Shown here in pieces: positions 22,401 to 34,125 of a stretch of 64,000 nt of DNA. Position numbers and translations under genes: made by a program. Numbering within the stretch: position 1 is the stretch's first letter; each line of letters opens with the position of its first letter. Below the pieces are notes generated by a model, which was not told the origin of the DNA, ran no database searches, and worked only from the letters and a program-made list of their open reading frames with translations. Source of the stretch: Heterobasidion occidentale (taxonomy: Eukaryota > Basidiomycota > Agaricomycetes > Russulales > Bondarzewiaceae); NCBI GenBank assembly GCA_039111635.1, contig JBCAQO010000010.1, positions 1,922,001 to 1,986,000 of the forward strand. Direction: 5' to 3'.

Positions 22401-23283
22401 CGACGTAAATCATGCCTGGTAGAGAGTCGCGCTGGAACGATGACAGAATTTGAAGCGGATGATTTGTGTATTCAAGGTCGATGGCCTTGCGCATCAAACT
22501 GAAGACAAGATCACGTTCTCTGCCGGGCTGAAGAGTATGTCAACGATAGACTAGAGTAAGCGAATGCTCCTCTCACTTTACACCGCACTTGCCACAGATT
22601 GGCATCATTCACAGATGGCATTAGTAGACGTTGCGGAACCTCGTTCATGTCGCCCGTGTAGCGGATTGCAGAGCGCTTGTACCGTTGACTATACCCTTCT
22701 GCAATGCGAGCCAGGTCCTGGTCATTCAATTCCTGTTGGCGTCTATCAAGACGCGCATGGTCAACAGCTCTGCGAGCGATATCGTCCTCGTCTCCTTCAC
22801 CACCAGGTTCTGCGATGAACTCGTCTGCGGGAAGCTATTAGACGAATCAACAGAGTGAAAGACTTGAGACCAACCACGCCCATATTCATCGTCTTCTTCT
22901 TCCTCCTCTTCATCCTCATTAACTTCAGCTTCAACATCGAGGAAGCGGTTGACAGCAGAACGTTTATGACGCCGCTGGATCCAAGTTCAGTATATGTCTC
23001 GACACAGGACACCTGGCGTAGCACGCACTTTTGGCCGCTTGCGACCACGGGCCAAGCCCTCATCTTCATCTTCATCTTCGTCCTCATCCTCTTCGTCATC
23101 TTCCTCGTCATCCTCCTCGTCCTCTTCTTCCTCATCATCATGGTCTCTTGTCTGCTGCTTGCCCTTCTTCCTCTCGTGTCGGCCCTGCTCTTGTTCCTGC
23201 TTCTTAGTTTCCTCATCCTCATGCCCAGCTACGGGGTCAGAGCTCTCATTTTGATACATTATGTCGTCCTCCAAGTCTGACAT
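19437..23283 (-). CDS. SPT5: transcription elongation factor SPT5
   Basis: SPT5 binds SPT4 and RNA polymerase II and controls elongation and mRNA capping. The start MSDLEDDIMYQNE leads into a very acidic N-terminus (poly-Asp/Glu at about residues 45-75), then GLARGRKRPKV. The NGN domain includes NLWQVRC, FSLMRKAIDLEY and MIYVEARSSKQVTEACNGL. Several KOW motifs follow, such as VTPGSWVRIKRGKYGGDLA, GDHVEVFEGEQSGVHG, KRFKPGDHVKVMTGKNADE and AITVVKGPYKGYIG. The C-terminal region carries four [RK]TPNP(YA) repeats followed by W-G-G-A-T-P-type repeats. A last KOW-like domain ends in DDIPDGRCVLIRQ. The protein is about 1,150 residues from several exons. It is divergent from the F-box gene starting at 23518. 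Confidence 0.93.
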
Positions 23284-23517
23284 GGTGACGGAAGCAAAGA
23301 GGTGATGTGGTACAAGTGGCTGAGGAACAGAACTGCATTGAGCTCAAGTGTGTTACATGTTACAGCCTTGTCACGCTCATGTCACGGTTGGGCAGTGGTT
23401 GGACCTCCGTGTGATCTCCTAAGGCAGCAACGTTGGCGATCCTCCTTCAACTTCCAACGTAGTCTTCGGAATTCCGTATCTGACCTCTCGTTCCGCAGCG
23501 ATTGCTTCGAGAGGGCA

Positions 23518-25249
23518 ATGCTAGCACAATTTCAGAGCTTACCTCCAGAGCTACTTCCTGTTATAATCGACCATATCTTGCGGCCTGAACATCTGCACTC
23601 AGTTTGTCTTGTCAATCGAACCTTCTACGTGTTCGCATATCCTGTTTTGTACGAAAGAATTGTCATTCGCCCATGGCAGTGGCATGCAAAGCGAAAGGTC
23701 AGCAGACAGTCCTGCTATGCGCGATATGTATTTGCTACAAGACACCTTCTCAGTTGATACAGCTGTTCGAGACTCTACAACAAAATCCTCGCCTTGCTCG
23801 GCTCGTCCGACGACTAGGTGAGCTCATCACATACGACTCGGCCTCATTATGCCCTCTGACCAGCCTCTGATTAAGAGATACGTGGCTTCCCCAAGGGACT
23901 CCTCAACAATGACTACGAACAACTTGTGAAGTCCCTCATCAGCAGCATCGAAAACGCGACAAACTTGCATACCTGCATATTCACCCGTGATGGATGTCTA
24001 ACCTCCGAAATTCTCAAGACCCTCCAGTCGCTTCCTCAACTTCGTGAGCTTGAGATCAATGGCCAACACCAAGATAACTATGACCCAAATATCTTACCTC
24101 AGTTCAAGCATCTAAGCAAGATATCGTTGATCATGCCAAGCCACCTGGTCATCAGCGTTCTCCCAGCTTGGGTTGGTGCTACCTGGGGCACGCTACGTAG
24201 TTTGACTTTAATATGCAAGGTAAGCTTTAAAACCCGCACAAATGTTGACATAGATTCATGAGGCAAATACGTATCCTCAACAGCTATCTAATTTTGTTTC
24301 AGACGCGACACTGAAAGGACTTCCCCCTCTTCCTAAACTGGAGCACTTGCACTTGATTGGATGTCCTAAAGTGACTCAAAATGGTGTTATGGCTGTCATT
24401 GATACTAATATCACTGGAATCATCAGCCTTGGGCTCGAAGGGTTGTCGCCACATTTTGTATGCGCTTGCTTAATTATGTCCTCCATATACTGATCCTCGC
24501 TTGGCCTTAAATAGGATGTCTCTGCTTTAAGCGAAAAATGCTTCGCACGCGGTGGGCTGACCCAGCTTAAATCTTTCACATTCGCGCTTCATCCAGGAAA
24601 TACGGATCATACATGGCCAGAAGGTGCCCTTGACCTCCTCGCGCAATCGCCTCTTAAAAAATTTCAGCTATACTCAGTCGGCGGTGGGGCTGACGCGCTG
24701 GAAGCCAACCGTCTTTGTCGCCAACTAGTCGAGGCCCATGGACATCGTATGACATGTTTCTCATTTAGTCGCCTACTCCTCGAATTGTCAAGCATTAGGA
24801 GTATGTGTGAGGGATGTCCCAACCTGACACAGCTCTTCGTGTTCATCTCCTCACGGGATCTGGTGAGTGCTCATAGAATACTAATCACACAATGTGTGTT
24901 CTTAGACGATCTTCCGGCTAGAATGCTCTCGGTCTAATTCTCGCAGGCGCGCAGAACCTGCGGACATTTCATGCAAACGTTGCTCAATTCAGAGCTCATC
25001 ATCTAGAGGAAGCGAATGCGCTCATCCAACAATGCAGGCCTACGGTAACTCAGTTCGGCATTGACACCAAAGTCTACCAAGTCAGTGTAAAATGCTCTTG
25101 AATCAAGGCGCAGAAGTAACACATTCTCTTTCTGTTAGGTTGAGCGGCAGCTGTTCGTCGACGAAAGAGGCACGGTCAAAACGAGGCCTGTTTTGGGGCC
25201 GATTGAAAGCCCAGAAATTCCAGAGCAGTTCATGGTAGTGCGCGTATGA
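23518..25249 (+). CDS. F-box protein
   Basis: The ATG at 23518 opens directly with the F-box: FQSLPPELLPVIIDHILRPE, then LHSVCLVNRTFYVFAYPVLY. After an intron the frame continues LIQLFETLQQNPRLARLVRRL. Leucine-rich exons follow: SIENATNLHTCIFTRDGCLT, LQSLPQLRELEINGQHQDNY, PLPKLEHLHLIGC. The last exon ends EIPEQFMVVRV (TGA 25247-25249). This arrangement of F-box plus LRR-like repeats is a common Agaricomycete family presumed to provide SCF substrate adaptors. The target is unknown. It shares a 234-bp divergent promoter with SPT5 and is convergent with the second oxygenase copy. Confidence 0.8.
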
Positions 25250-25497
25250 GCTGTTGTACTGTATGCATACGGCACGCGGAACACCACAAACATCACAAAT
25301 TACATGCAGTCCAAGCTATGTTTCCGAAACCACGGCAACTTTCATGCGCGTACGCACAGCCGAGTCTCGCGCGTCGCCTCCAGTAGGTTGTTCTTTACAT
25401 CATGAAACTAACCTTGTATTCGTACATGAATCGTCACAGCAGTCAGTGCACATGAACCACAGCCACACTTGTTGTACATGGCCAAAACCAGCCTTGC

Positions 25498-26900
25498 TTA
25501 AGCAACCTCAGGTCGATATTCAGTTCCCCGGCTCGCCCTCCATGTCTCGGGTCCCTGCGCAAGTAATTCTCAATCAAGCTATGTAGAGGTTGATTCGAAA
25601 AAACAAACCGTGCGATTGGCAATCCTCTGATTCTTGATTCTCCTAGCATACCACGACCCAGCTGTCGCGTCGACGTCGAACTTGCCCGGCGGCGCCTTGG
25701 CTACTGCTTCTGCGATCATCTCGCTTTCCTCCGAGAGAGGTACCATCTTCCATGACTCTCCGGGGCGCGTGAAGAACACAAGAGACCAACGGTCATATGC
25801 TGCTTGTTGCTTGGGAGGAGGGCTTGCAATGATCCTAGTGTAAGGAAACGTTAAGGGAGTGGATCCGATGCATAACTTACACAACACGGTGAAGGTTTGA
25901 GCGCAGAATCCCGCCGCTGAAGATGGCCATGGCATCCCCGAGGTTACAGATTGCGTGCCCGGGTATAGGCTTAAGTGATATCAGCACGGGATACGACCGA
26001 GTCCACCGCCGCGCTCACTTTCACATATTTCCAGGTGTCTGCGCCAGGTGGAAAGACCTGTAGTCCGCCGAGGCGGTTGTGAAGGAACGACTATTGATGC
26101 TCAGAGTCAACAAACAGCAAGACAGACGACATCGAATCTTTGAACTCACTAAAGAACCGAAGTCCGTGTGCGCTCCGAGTGTAGCCTTATCTGCAGATAT
26201 TCCCAGATTCTTTGGCGACTTGATGCACCTCGCTTCGCCACCACTATGCTCCATCAAGCTGTGCCTCTTAGCAATAGTACCCTTCGGGAGTCCGAGGCGA
26301 TCGTTCAAGACATTCAAGAGCGTGTTGGTCACGTCGAGGGACTTGCGAACGAATGGAATGATAGTGGATTCCATTCGTGCATTGACTGTTGACGGGTAAG
26401 TACGGTGCGTCGGGGTGGGCCAGCTAATTGCATCGTCCTTGGAGACATTGATAAACTCGACCGCGTCGAGTGCTCCTGTTTCATCTGTGGCATTGGCACC
26501 CGCATACTTATAGCTGTAGAAATTGTGAGCAATAAATGACGCCCTTTCCGGTAAGAGATATTCACCCGAACGACATGCCGTCGTCACCCTGTTCACACTT
26601 CATCTTTTCCTCCAGAGGTAGGTCCATAGTCTCTGCACCCATATCGAACATTCCTGCCACTTCGTCATCGGCTCCGTGGTTCTTCAAACTAAAAAAATAT
26701 AGGAGTATCAACTTCACGAACAGAAAACGTGAAGGGTGGTCGTCGAATACGCACTACCAAAAGCCAAGCTCAGTCGAAGCTTTCCATAGTCTGTCGATTT
26801 CCTTCTCATCCCCCGCTTTGATCAGAGCATAGTCAATGATTAACAGAGGGACAGTGGGAACATCGTCCGGAAATTCGGGGAACGATATAGCGCCAGGCAT
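25498..26900 (-). CDS. 2-oxoglutarate/Fe(II)-dependent oxygenase, IPNS-like (copy 2)
   Basis: A close paralogue of the gene at 835-2231, in opposite orientation. The gene structure is the same: exon joins at FWY, FG|YKYAGANATDETG, FGSL/SFLHNR, YVK/PIPGH and HRVV, and a short terminal exon reading GPETWRASRGTEYRPEVA. Iron ligands are in LGAHTDFGSL and the His of SNLHRVV; the co-substrate Arg is in YDRWSLVFF. The central exon (ISWPTPTHRTYPSTVNARME, FVRKSLDVTNTLLNVLNDRL) is nearly identical to copy 1. The start codon is the ATG at 26898-26900, 58 bp downstream of a TATAAAAGG. Both copies appear functional. The reaction is unknown beyond the superfamily. Confidence 0.87.
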
Positions 26901-26949
26901 GATGAAGAACACCTAAGGGTGGATGAGAGGACTGAATTAGAATAGGATG

Positions 26950-26958
26950 CCTTTTATA
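26950..26958 (-). promoter_or_regulatory. TATA box of oxygenase copy 2
   Basis: TATAAAAGG on the minus strand lies 58 bp before the ATG at 26900. It is identical in sequence and spacing to the TATA box of copy 1. Confidence 0.6.
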
Positions 26959-28029
26959 AGGTCCAACTTTCTCAGCGCCTGGGCACCAAGGCATCGTCAC
27001 GAGACAACATCTCTTCCCCGGTGGGAGTTCCTTGCACGGATTATAAATGAGTTCGTGCTACGCCGTGTGGGTTTCGCCCTTGACGTTCATGGAAGGCTAT
27101 TTCGCATCTAGGATCCAAGCTGTTTTTGTAACGACAAAAATGACCAAAGGTCAACTTTGCGTTAACGACCCTGAACCATTGACAAATAAAGATATCGTGG
27201 ATTAGCTTCTGACCGATGGTGATCAGCATATGACCGACTCAACGAGCTTCATGACCCTCGTATATGAAAGATGATGTGATGTAGGCCACTCGGGCATAGT
27301 CATCAATCCGTAAAATATACTGGCTAGATGACTTATGGGTGGCACGGGGGACAAGAAGCCCTACGGATACATTTGGTGACCTCGTGAGCTTGACAGCATT
27401 CGGGATATAGAGAGAGCGATGGAACATACGGCAGAAGACAAAGCGGAGCAGGTGGAAGGCATAGCAGAACCCGCAGGCTTCTAATCCGCTGTCTACCTGC
27501 CTTTGATATGCGCTCAATTATACGTTGATAACGAATAGCATTTGGAAAGATCATATTGTATAAGGGGTAAACGCATGTACTTTTCTTGATGGCGATTGGA
27601 AAGACCGTTCCGCAAATTCACAAACTGTGCACAACTGTCAGTCCGCCAATGGTTCATCGAACACCCGCACTAGCACAATCTGACTGAGTGGGGAAAAAGT
27701 GACGGTTTCGAGAACTCGCCTCCGCATCATGTTAAGGCCGGTGTGACATGTTAAGCACCCCAAAGAAGAATAAGTACCTTTGGAAGCCGTGAGGAGCAAT
27801 GTACTACTCTTCCGAGCGTCTGTGTGAGAGAAATTTCGGAGATGGACTACCTGCTTTCAACCTACATGACGGCGAAGGAATCACCTCCCTGTGGATGGAT
27901 ATCCCCATTGTGAGTGTATAATTTATAAACATGAGCAACGTAATAATGATAGCTAGCAGATGTCGGCAATGAGTAGATGGTTATGAATTGGGAAGCGATT
28001 ACTCACCCTCTAAGTACAGTATCCGTCGT
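26959..28029. other. intergenic, no gene seen
   Basis: Upstream of oxygenase copy 2 and downstream of PIF1. The open frames here (for example 27239-27517, minus, 92 codons) show no motif. The sequence is relatively AT-rich and looks like ordinary spacer. Confidence 0.45.
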
Positions 28030-30169
28030 CTAGTTCACTTCAATACAGCTTGACAATGTCTTACTCCACTCTATGACCTTAGGGTGTGCTACAACCTGCA
28101 GGTGTACGATCAATACCCTAGACATGTCCACAGGGCGTTTCCTCCATAGAACACACCTTATTGGGATCAAATCGCAAGACTTGTAAGCCCTCCATTGATG
28201 CCGCACGGGATAGCGCGACGTAACTTTGTCCTAGGGAAATTTCAGCAGTTGAGCATATTGGCAACAATCGTAGTAAGCCCCCCACCTTTTTCAAAGACTC
28301 TTCCGAGATCAACTTTCACTCGCTGGATTGTTTGTCCTTGACTTTTATGGATTGAGATAGCCCAAGCCAAAATAAGCGGTACCTAGTTATTATAAAAATT
28401 GGCCGGGGCCCATCACGCGAAAGAGAACAATTGAGCTCACTTGTACTCTCCTTGCTAGCACGGTCCCTTCGTTATCTTCTACACGAAATTCATCTCGTGT
28501 AACAATAACAATTTCCTTGCCTAGGGGAGTGAGAAATTCGACCAGGGGGAAGAGCTCATCGCCCATTTTAAGTTCTTTCTCTTTGCCTCTCCCATTGGCG
28601 CTGATCGGCTTGTCGCTCGTGCTTGGTGGACTCTGGTTTTCCTTTCCACTACTTGAGCTGCCGGTAAGAGACTGAACGGGTTTACCATCTGCATCTAGCG
28701 TCACCTCTCTGACTACTCCTTCTGCTTTACCAGCCAGCACAGGATGAAATCCCAAAACCCGACCGACAGCGCCATTCACAAGTCCTCGTTTTTCGTCAAC
28801 ATTGCGCACAAGCATCACCTGGGCACCAGTCTTCAACGACACCCTTTCGGGCACAACCATGCCAGCTAGTACAGTCTTGCGTCGTTCTAGAGAGGCCGAA
28901 CCTGAGTCACGAGCGATATATACGAATGGCGGTGATCTCAACGAGGCGAGACGAGATGAATTTGCGCGCTCAACTTCACTCCGAACTGCGAAGAGTTCGG
29001 TAGGTGGAAGGACCATACTTGACATAGGGAGAGGACGAGACAGAGCACGAAATTCGTTGATTGCTGAGGGCGAAATTTTTCCATGGCGTAATTCATTTAA
29101 AAGCTCAACGAATTCTGCCGCATATCATGAGAGTGTCCAAAGTAGTAGAGAACAGGTGACTTACTATCGTCTTTTTGGCGAAACACTTGTGTTAGCATGA
29201 CTGTATTATCGATACACTTTCTCCATGCATCGCACTCAAATGCAAAGAAAGGTACTTCTTTTCCCTTTGTGACTGGCGGCAACTGGAAAAAGTCGCCAGT
29301 TACTACGAGCTGATGAAGTGACTCGCGTTAGGACTAAACAACCTCAGAACATACAACGTGGAATGAACCTGAATGCCACCGAATGGTCTATCAGTCTTCT
29401 TCCTCAGCTTGTCTGCAAGGGCGGCTAGTCGTTCAAAAAGGTGGCCATCGACCATCGAGACTGATCGGAAAATTAGCACACGGGGTTCGCAAATGCATCT
29501 TTGGCGCATACTTTCGTCTATGACGAGAACTTTTGTGGTCTTCCATCGTTGGTGAGCAGGCTTTGCCGTACGTATGTAGCTGATGAGTTTCTCGACATTT
29601 TCGACTGTTGGCGCAATTGCCCCCCAAGAATGTATTGTCATCCCTGTAGCGTGGTCACAGTAAAGCTCTGCACGGGAGATAAGTGGTTTATATAACGTAC
29701 CACCAATATTAGTAGCTGCCATGCCTGTACTGGCAGTGACAGACACGACATCAGGTTTCTTCGCATGTTTCTTCCGAAGCGCCGCAATAATGGCCTTCAA
29801 AAGCAACGACTTCCCAGTCCCTGTTTGGAAACATCATCATCAAGAGAGTTGTATCTTAACAATGCTCCACGCACCCGCAGATCCCGTGAAGAAAACATTC
29901 TTCTCCTCGTCAACCACCAGTTTCAGTATCTTCTTCTGCTCTTCGCTGAGCGTCACATCGTGGACCTTGTCTTTATCTCCTCCTGCTATACCGTCTATTC
30001 CAGATCGTGTAAGGACAGATACTTTCGGAGAAAAGAATGAATCAAGTGTTGTCCTGGGTTGCTTGGCGGCGCGCTTGACGCTGGCAGGTAAATCGCTTGT
30101 AGACTTGCGCTTGGTGCGGGTATTGTTTGATGGCGTTGAGGGTGGTTTCGCAATGGATTTCGTCATCAT
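28030..30169 (-). CDS. PIF1: PIF1-family ATP-dependent DNA helicase
   Basis: A 5'-3' superfamily 1B helicase of the nucleus and mitochondria that unwinds G-quadruplexes and telomere or replication intermediates. The start is [10 protein letters not shown] with a PIP-like [10 protein letters not shown] near residue 40. Motifs in order: Walker [12 protein letters not shown] (split by a 54-nt intron at 29821-29874), [11 protein letters not shown], Walker [56 protein letters not shown], then [12 protein letters not shown] and [19 protein letters not shown]. The last exon gives [14 protein letters not shown], the usual PIF1 ending (stop 28030-28032). An insert between motifs ([17 protein letters not shown]) is low complexity. 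It is divergent from the F-box gene at 30432. Confidence 0.92.
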
Positions 30170-30431
30170 AAATAAATACTGAACCGTCGTGAGCGTGAGA
30201 CTGCCAGGCAAGAATGAGAGGGAGCTGGCAAGACACGCGAGAACGACAGGCGCCTTTTGAGTTCAACGCGACGATCACGCGTATGGCACGTGATAATTAG
30301 AAGTGCGTCATTTAAGCGCCCGCGCAGACTGTTGACTGAGCCCTTCATCATTCCATTTGAGCAAGTGGCAAAACTGATCTCCTTCCCTTCTACCAGACAT
30401 ATTCTACTCATCCTGTGTCTTCGCAGACAAT

Positions 30432-31813
30432 ATGCTAGGCTTTGTGGATCTCCCTTTCGATGTTGCTTGCCTTATCTTTGCTACCGTCGACGACAAATCG
30501 ACGCTTGCAGCCTGTGCACGAACATGTAGGTTTCTCGGGGAGGCCGCAGCACTCAGCTTGTATCGGGATATACAATTTACACAACTGTTGCGATCGGATA
30601 AGGTTTGTCGAGGAAACATGTCAGGCGTGATCAGAGATGTTGACGGTAGACGGATTGTGTATAGCCTGAGACGCACAATGCCTTCGACACCATTGACAAA
30701 TATCCACACTTAAGGACTTATGTGCGCAGTCTTCAGCATATTGGTCAGCCTCAATCCTATAATTATATGCCCATCGTTGACGCCAGAGTTACAAGTTGTG
30801 GGACCTAAGCCAGGACTGTACACGACATACTTACACGAATCTTTGTTTTGGGACGCGAAGCTGTCACAATTGCCCAACCTGACACGATACTCGATGAGCG
30901 TTGCCGAGATGCCAATCGTCCTACCTGACATCCTGGACCCCATTGTTCATGCCTTGGTGCGCTGTCCAAAGCTTGCTGAAGTGAACTGGGCATTCGATGT
31001 TTCGCATATCCATCACCCATCTTTGGCCCGTTTGACCAAAGTGAAGGCCATCGCTCTTGGCTCTCCGTCTTCCTATGCGTTGCACCGTTTTGTACCCTGG
31101 TCGGATTATTTTCCTGCTCTGGAAAGTTTACACATCCATGCAAGCATCCTTCCATTTATTTCGCTTTCACAAACTCAGCAGCAGTTCCCTAGCAATCTCA
31201 CGGGCTCTTGCAGCAAACAGATTCTGCAACGCTGGGAGCCATGCTGAATATACCCAGCCTGAAGAACTTGACGATAGGCCCGGGCCACACGCATTCGAAA
31301 GACGTGATTTTATCTCTCCTGGAGGGCACACCGAACTTGGAAACCTTGGATATCTACTACGACGCATTCCTGGAAGACTTCCATGAGGTACGCTATTCAA
31401 CTCATCGGATTCCTGACTGTTACTCATATATCCTACAGTCGGCGCCAACATCATACCCTGGACTCCGACAGCTTCGCGACCTTACTGTGAGACATCAAGG
31501 CGTGGCTCTTAAGGACCAGTTCGCGGCTCTCTTCAAGTGGATACAAGCCGTCGCCCCGACGCCTTCGCTGGAGCATCTAGAGCTCGTGTCAGACGATTCT
31601 CGGGAATGCAAATGCTCACGGACATTTGTCGAGATGATTCGCCAATACCCGTCCCTGCAAACCCTCACAGTACCAAGTGTTCATCTGACAGACGGCCAGT
31701 TCAAGCAAACTGTTGGTCTGTGTCCACGGATGTCTGCTATGTATTTCGCCGTGCGAGGAGTCGGAGGGAAGATGACCGAGCGGAGGAAATACTGGAGGGA
31801 AGGAGTTCCATAG
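30432..31813 (+). CDS. F-box protein
   Basis: The ATG at 30432 starts MLGFVDLPFDVACLIFATVD, then STLAACARTCRFLGEAAALS and LYRDIQF, which is an F-box. An intron (gtttgtcg..) leads to AFDTIDKYPHLRTYVRSLQ. A second intron joins to LQVVGPKPGLYTTYL. The rest is leucine-rich (LSQLPNLTRYSMSVAEMP; LEHLELVSDDSRECKCSRTF; YPSLQTLTVPSVHL) and ends MTERRKYWREGVP. It is the third F-box gene within 14 kb but is not a close copy of the other two. It probably shares a 262-bp divergent promoter with PIF1. The target is unknown. Confidence 0.8.
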
Positions 31814-32082
31814 ATCACGTGGCTGATTTCCTGGGACCATCGTCAGGTTGTTGCATTCGTTGCTGCATTCTTCATAATCAACACCTCACGAGGCCGTCAT
31901 TCACTGCCACGTACAGCGCAGACAAACGACAGAAATCCAAGCGTGAGTGAATATAAATAAGCGAGAATGGTCAGATCACAGTCTTTGTACAACTACGTGG
32001 AACAAGACAAGTATTGGAACAACCAACAAAACAACAGCAGATGCGAATCAGAGCACCTCCCCCACACATCGTTACACGAATA

Positions 32083-33534
32083 TCACCGACACGCGAGCCC
32101 AATAAAGATCCCCGTGCCGAGCGTCGCGGCGATCAGCATCCCTAACGGACCCCCTGAAAGCTTCACTTGCGCGATGCGCGCCTTGAGCGGGGCGAGAAGC
32201 GAGAGCGAGAACATGAACAAGGAGGGAAGGTGTAGCGGGTCGAAGGCGATGGGTGCGCAGGAGGACGCGGGCGGCTGTGCGCGCGGGAGTGTGGGAGGCG
32301 CGGAAGTGATGGTGCCCTCGCGGATGCGCCGCGCGACGTCGTGCGAGAGCATGCGATCCCACTCTGCTTCCCATTCGGCCTTGTTCCATCGCTGTGGCCG
32401 GCTGTTGACGGTGGACCGTCTACCGTGATTGGGATCCGTAAGGTACTCGTCGTCTGTGGGAGCATCGTAAGACGGCGGGCGCTGATCGCGAGCAGGGGCG
32501 GACTGGGCATGGTGTACGGCGCGCACTGCCCTGTCCACTTCACGCCAGCGCAGGAATCGGTCTGCAGCTTCCATACGCAATGTTGCAAGAGTCTCGGGCG
32601 ACCGAAAGAGGCCGGCGCGGAGCGAGTGGGCGGAAGTGGGGCGGAAGGAGGACACGTGAGCGCGGTGGAGATTTTGGCCTGGCGTTGGTGGGAAGACGAT
32701 TATAGGTATATCCGTGCTGAGGGCTGTGATGATCGTGCGGTCGTGAGAAGAGAGCGCTGGAAGCAGACCGGTGATGAGTCGAAAAAAGCGCAGTGGCATA
32801 ATGGCGCGCGTGCTTACTAGGTGCGTGGACTATAAGTGCGGTATAGAAAGGCATGGAAGGAGAGGACACGAGATTCGAGAGGAGGGCTGATGGAGAACAT
32901 CGAGGGTCAATGACACTGCAAACATCGTGAAATGGCCCATGGACGATGGACTGTATCGATTGTATGACATTATCGAGCTTCATTGGTAAAAGGATTATCA
33001 ACACGCTGAGCATTGTTGTTGAACACGACCACATACCTCATCATTGAGATTGTAGGTTGGCAATTGAAGGATTTCGACATTGTGTGCAGGCTCGAATCTT
33101 TCGAGCCCGTGAGCATCGCGCTGCTCGACCCAGTCCGTTGAGGCTCGTTGCACAAACCCGTTCTCGGTTGGCTCCAACGCGCCAATGTCCACAACGTCCT
33201 CATTTTCCTCAAACAAAGTAGACGAAAAAGAGGAGCCACTGGCCACGTCAGCATCGAGGACCAGCAACCGCACGTCTCCTAGTGTCTTTCCGTACGCCGT
33301 GGGCTGCCGAAGGGCCGCTGGGAGCGTCAGAGAGGGTATGATCAACTCCTGAACGGATTCACGGTCGTGATCGCTGTGCGAGTGCGAGTGGGGTGGGCTC
33401 GCGGCTGCGGAAGAGAAGAAGAACGAGGACGACAGCGAAGGAAAGGAGGAAATTGAGTCCGGGCTGTCTGGAGGAGACGGCAAGGCGCTCGAGCGGGGCG
33501 ACGAGGGTTGGGACGCGGTGTTGACGGCGTCCAT
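32083..33534 (-). CDS. tail-anchored membrane protein with possible degenerate GTPase-like domain
   Basis: Three exons. The ATG at 33534 is preferred over the one at 33588: it sits in a perfect Kozak (CCACCATGG), and a TATATAA at about 33601-33607 would place the transcript start downstream of 33588. After a Ser/Pro-rich N-terminus (SSPRSSALPSPPDSPDS) comes a folded region: GKTLGDVRLLVLDADVASG, EILQLPTYNLNDE, DNVIQSIQSIVHGPFHDV, MPFYTALIVHAP, DRTIITALSTDIPIIVF. This order of hydrophobic strands suggests a nucleotide-binding-like fold that lacks a GxxxxGK[ST] loop; that is inference. Then come SSFRPTSAHSLRAGLFRSPE and a helix RMEAADRFLRWREVDRAVRA. The C-terminus ends in one membrane segment (GMLIAATLGTGIFIGLACR). 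I know no function. Confidence 0.7.
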
Positions 33535-33600
33535 GGTGGAATGAGTTGCGCGCAGTGTCTCTACGCTCGTGCTCGGGTTCAATTCCATCTGGAAGTGTAT

Positions 33601-33608
33601 TTATATAA
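33601..33608 (-). promoter_or_regulatory. TATA box for the tail-anchored protein gene
   Basis: TTATATAA on the minus strand lies about 70 bp before the ATG at 33534 but only about 15 bp before the ATG at 33588. This favours the downstream start. Confidence 0.5.
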
Positions 33609-34125
33609 GGGCGCTGGTGTTGTTGGGACGGAGGATGTTGGTGCAGAGGCCCAAGCACAAGAGACCACGCCGCCTTATCTAGAACATGCGTTGATGCGTC
33701 GTCGCTTCATCTTATCTGATCATACGTAATGGGATCTTAGGTGATCGCTCGTTAACACATCCGAGATTCATGTCACTTTGGCTCCTTCACGGTCAGTCGA
33801 GCAATATTGAGACACGATCACACAAATCTTCCTGGGAGGGCCTAATAACACAGAGTACAACATGGTCTACAACTACAATGAAAGCATGTGGATACAAATG
33901 TATCGCACAAGTCAGCGGCCTAGGCGAGTCCTAGGCGAGATCTCAGAAGGAGATATTTAAAATAATCTCCACCGCGGCACAGCACCTATTTTGTCCCTCC
34001 TCGCAGATCGGAAGGGCTCGACGCCTTCGAGCCATCCGATTCTAAAGCCCAGCTTTCCAGCCTGGGAGAGGCTGGGCGCGTTTGTGAGTCAGCTTCAGCG
34101 GCCCGTGGGCTTAGAGGGGCCTTTG
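33609..34125. other. intergenic, no gene seen
   Basis: This is upstream of the tail-anchored gene and downstream of the next minus-strand gene. I see no coding evidence. Confidence 0.45.

Noticed and set aside
33535..33588. ATG at 33588 as the start of the tail-anchored protein
   Set aside because: A TATA element only about 15 bp upstream leaves no room for a leader, and the next ATG at 33534 has a perfect Kozak context.
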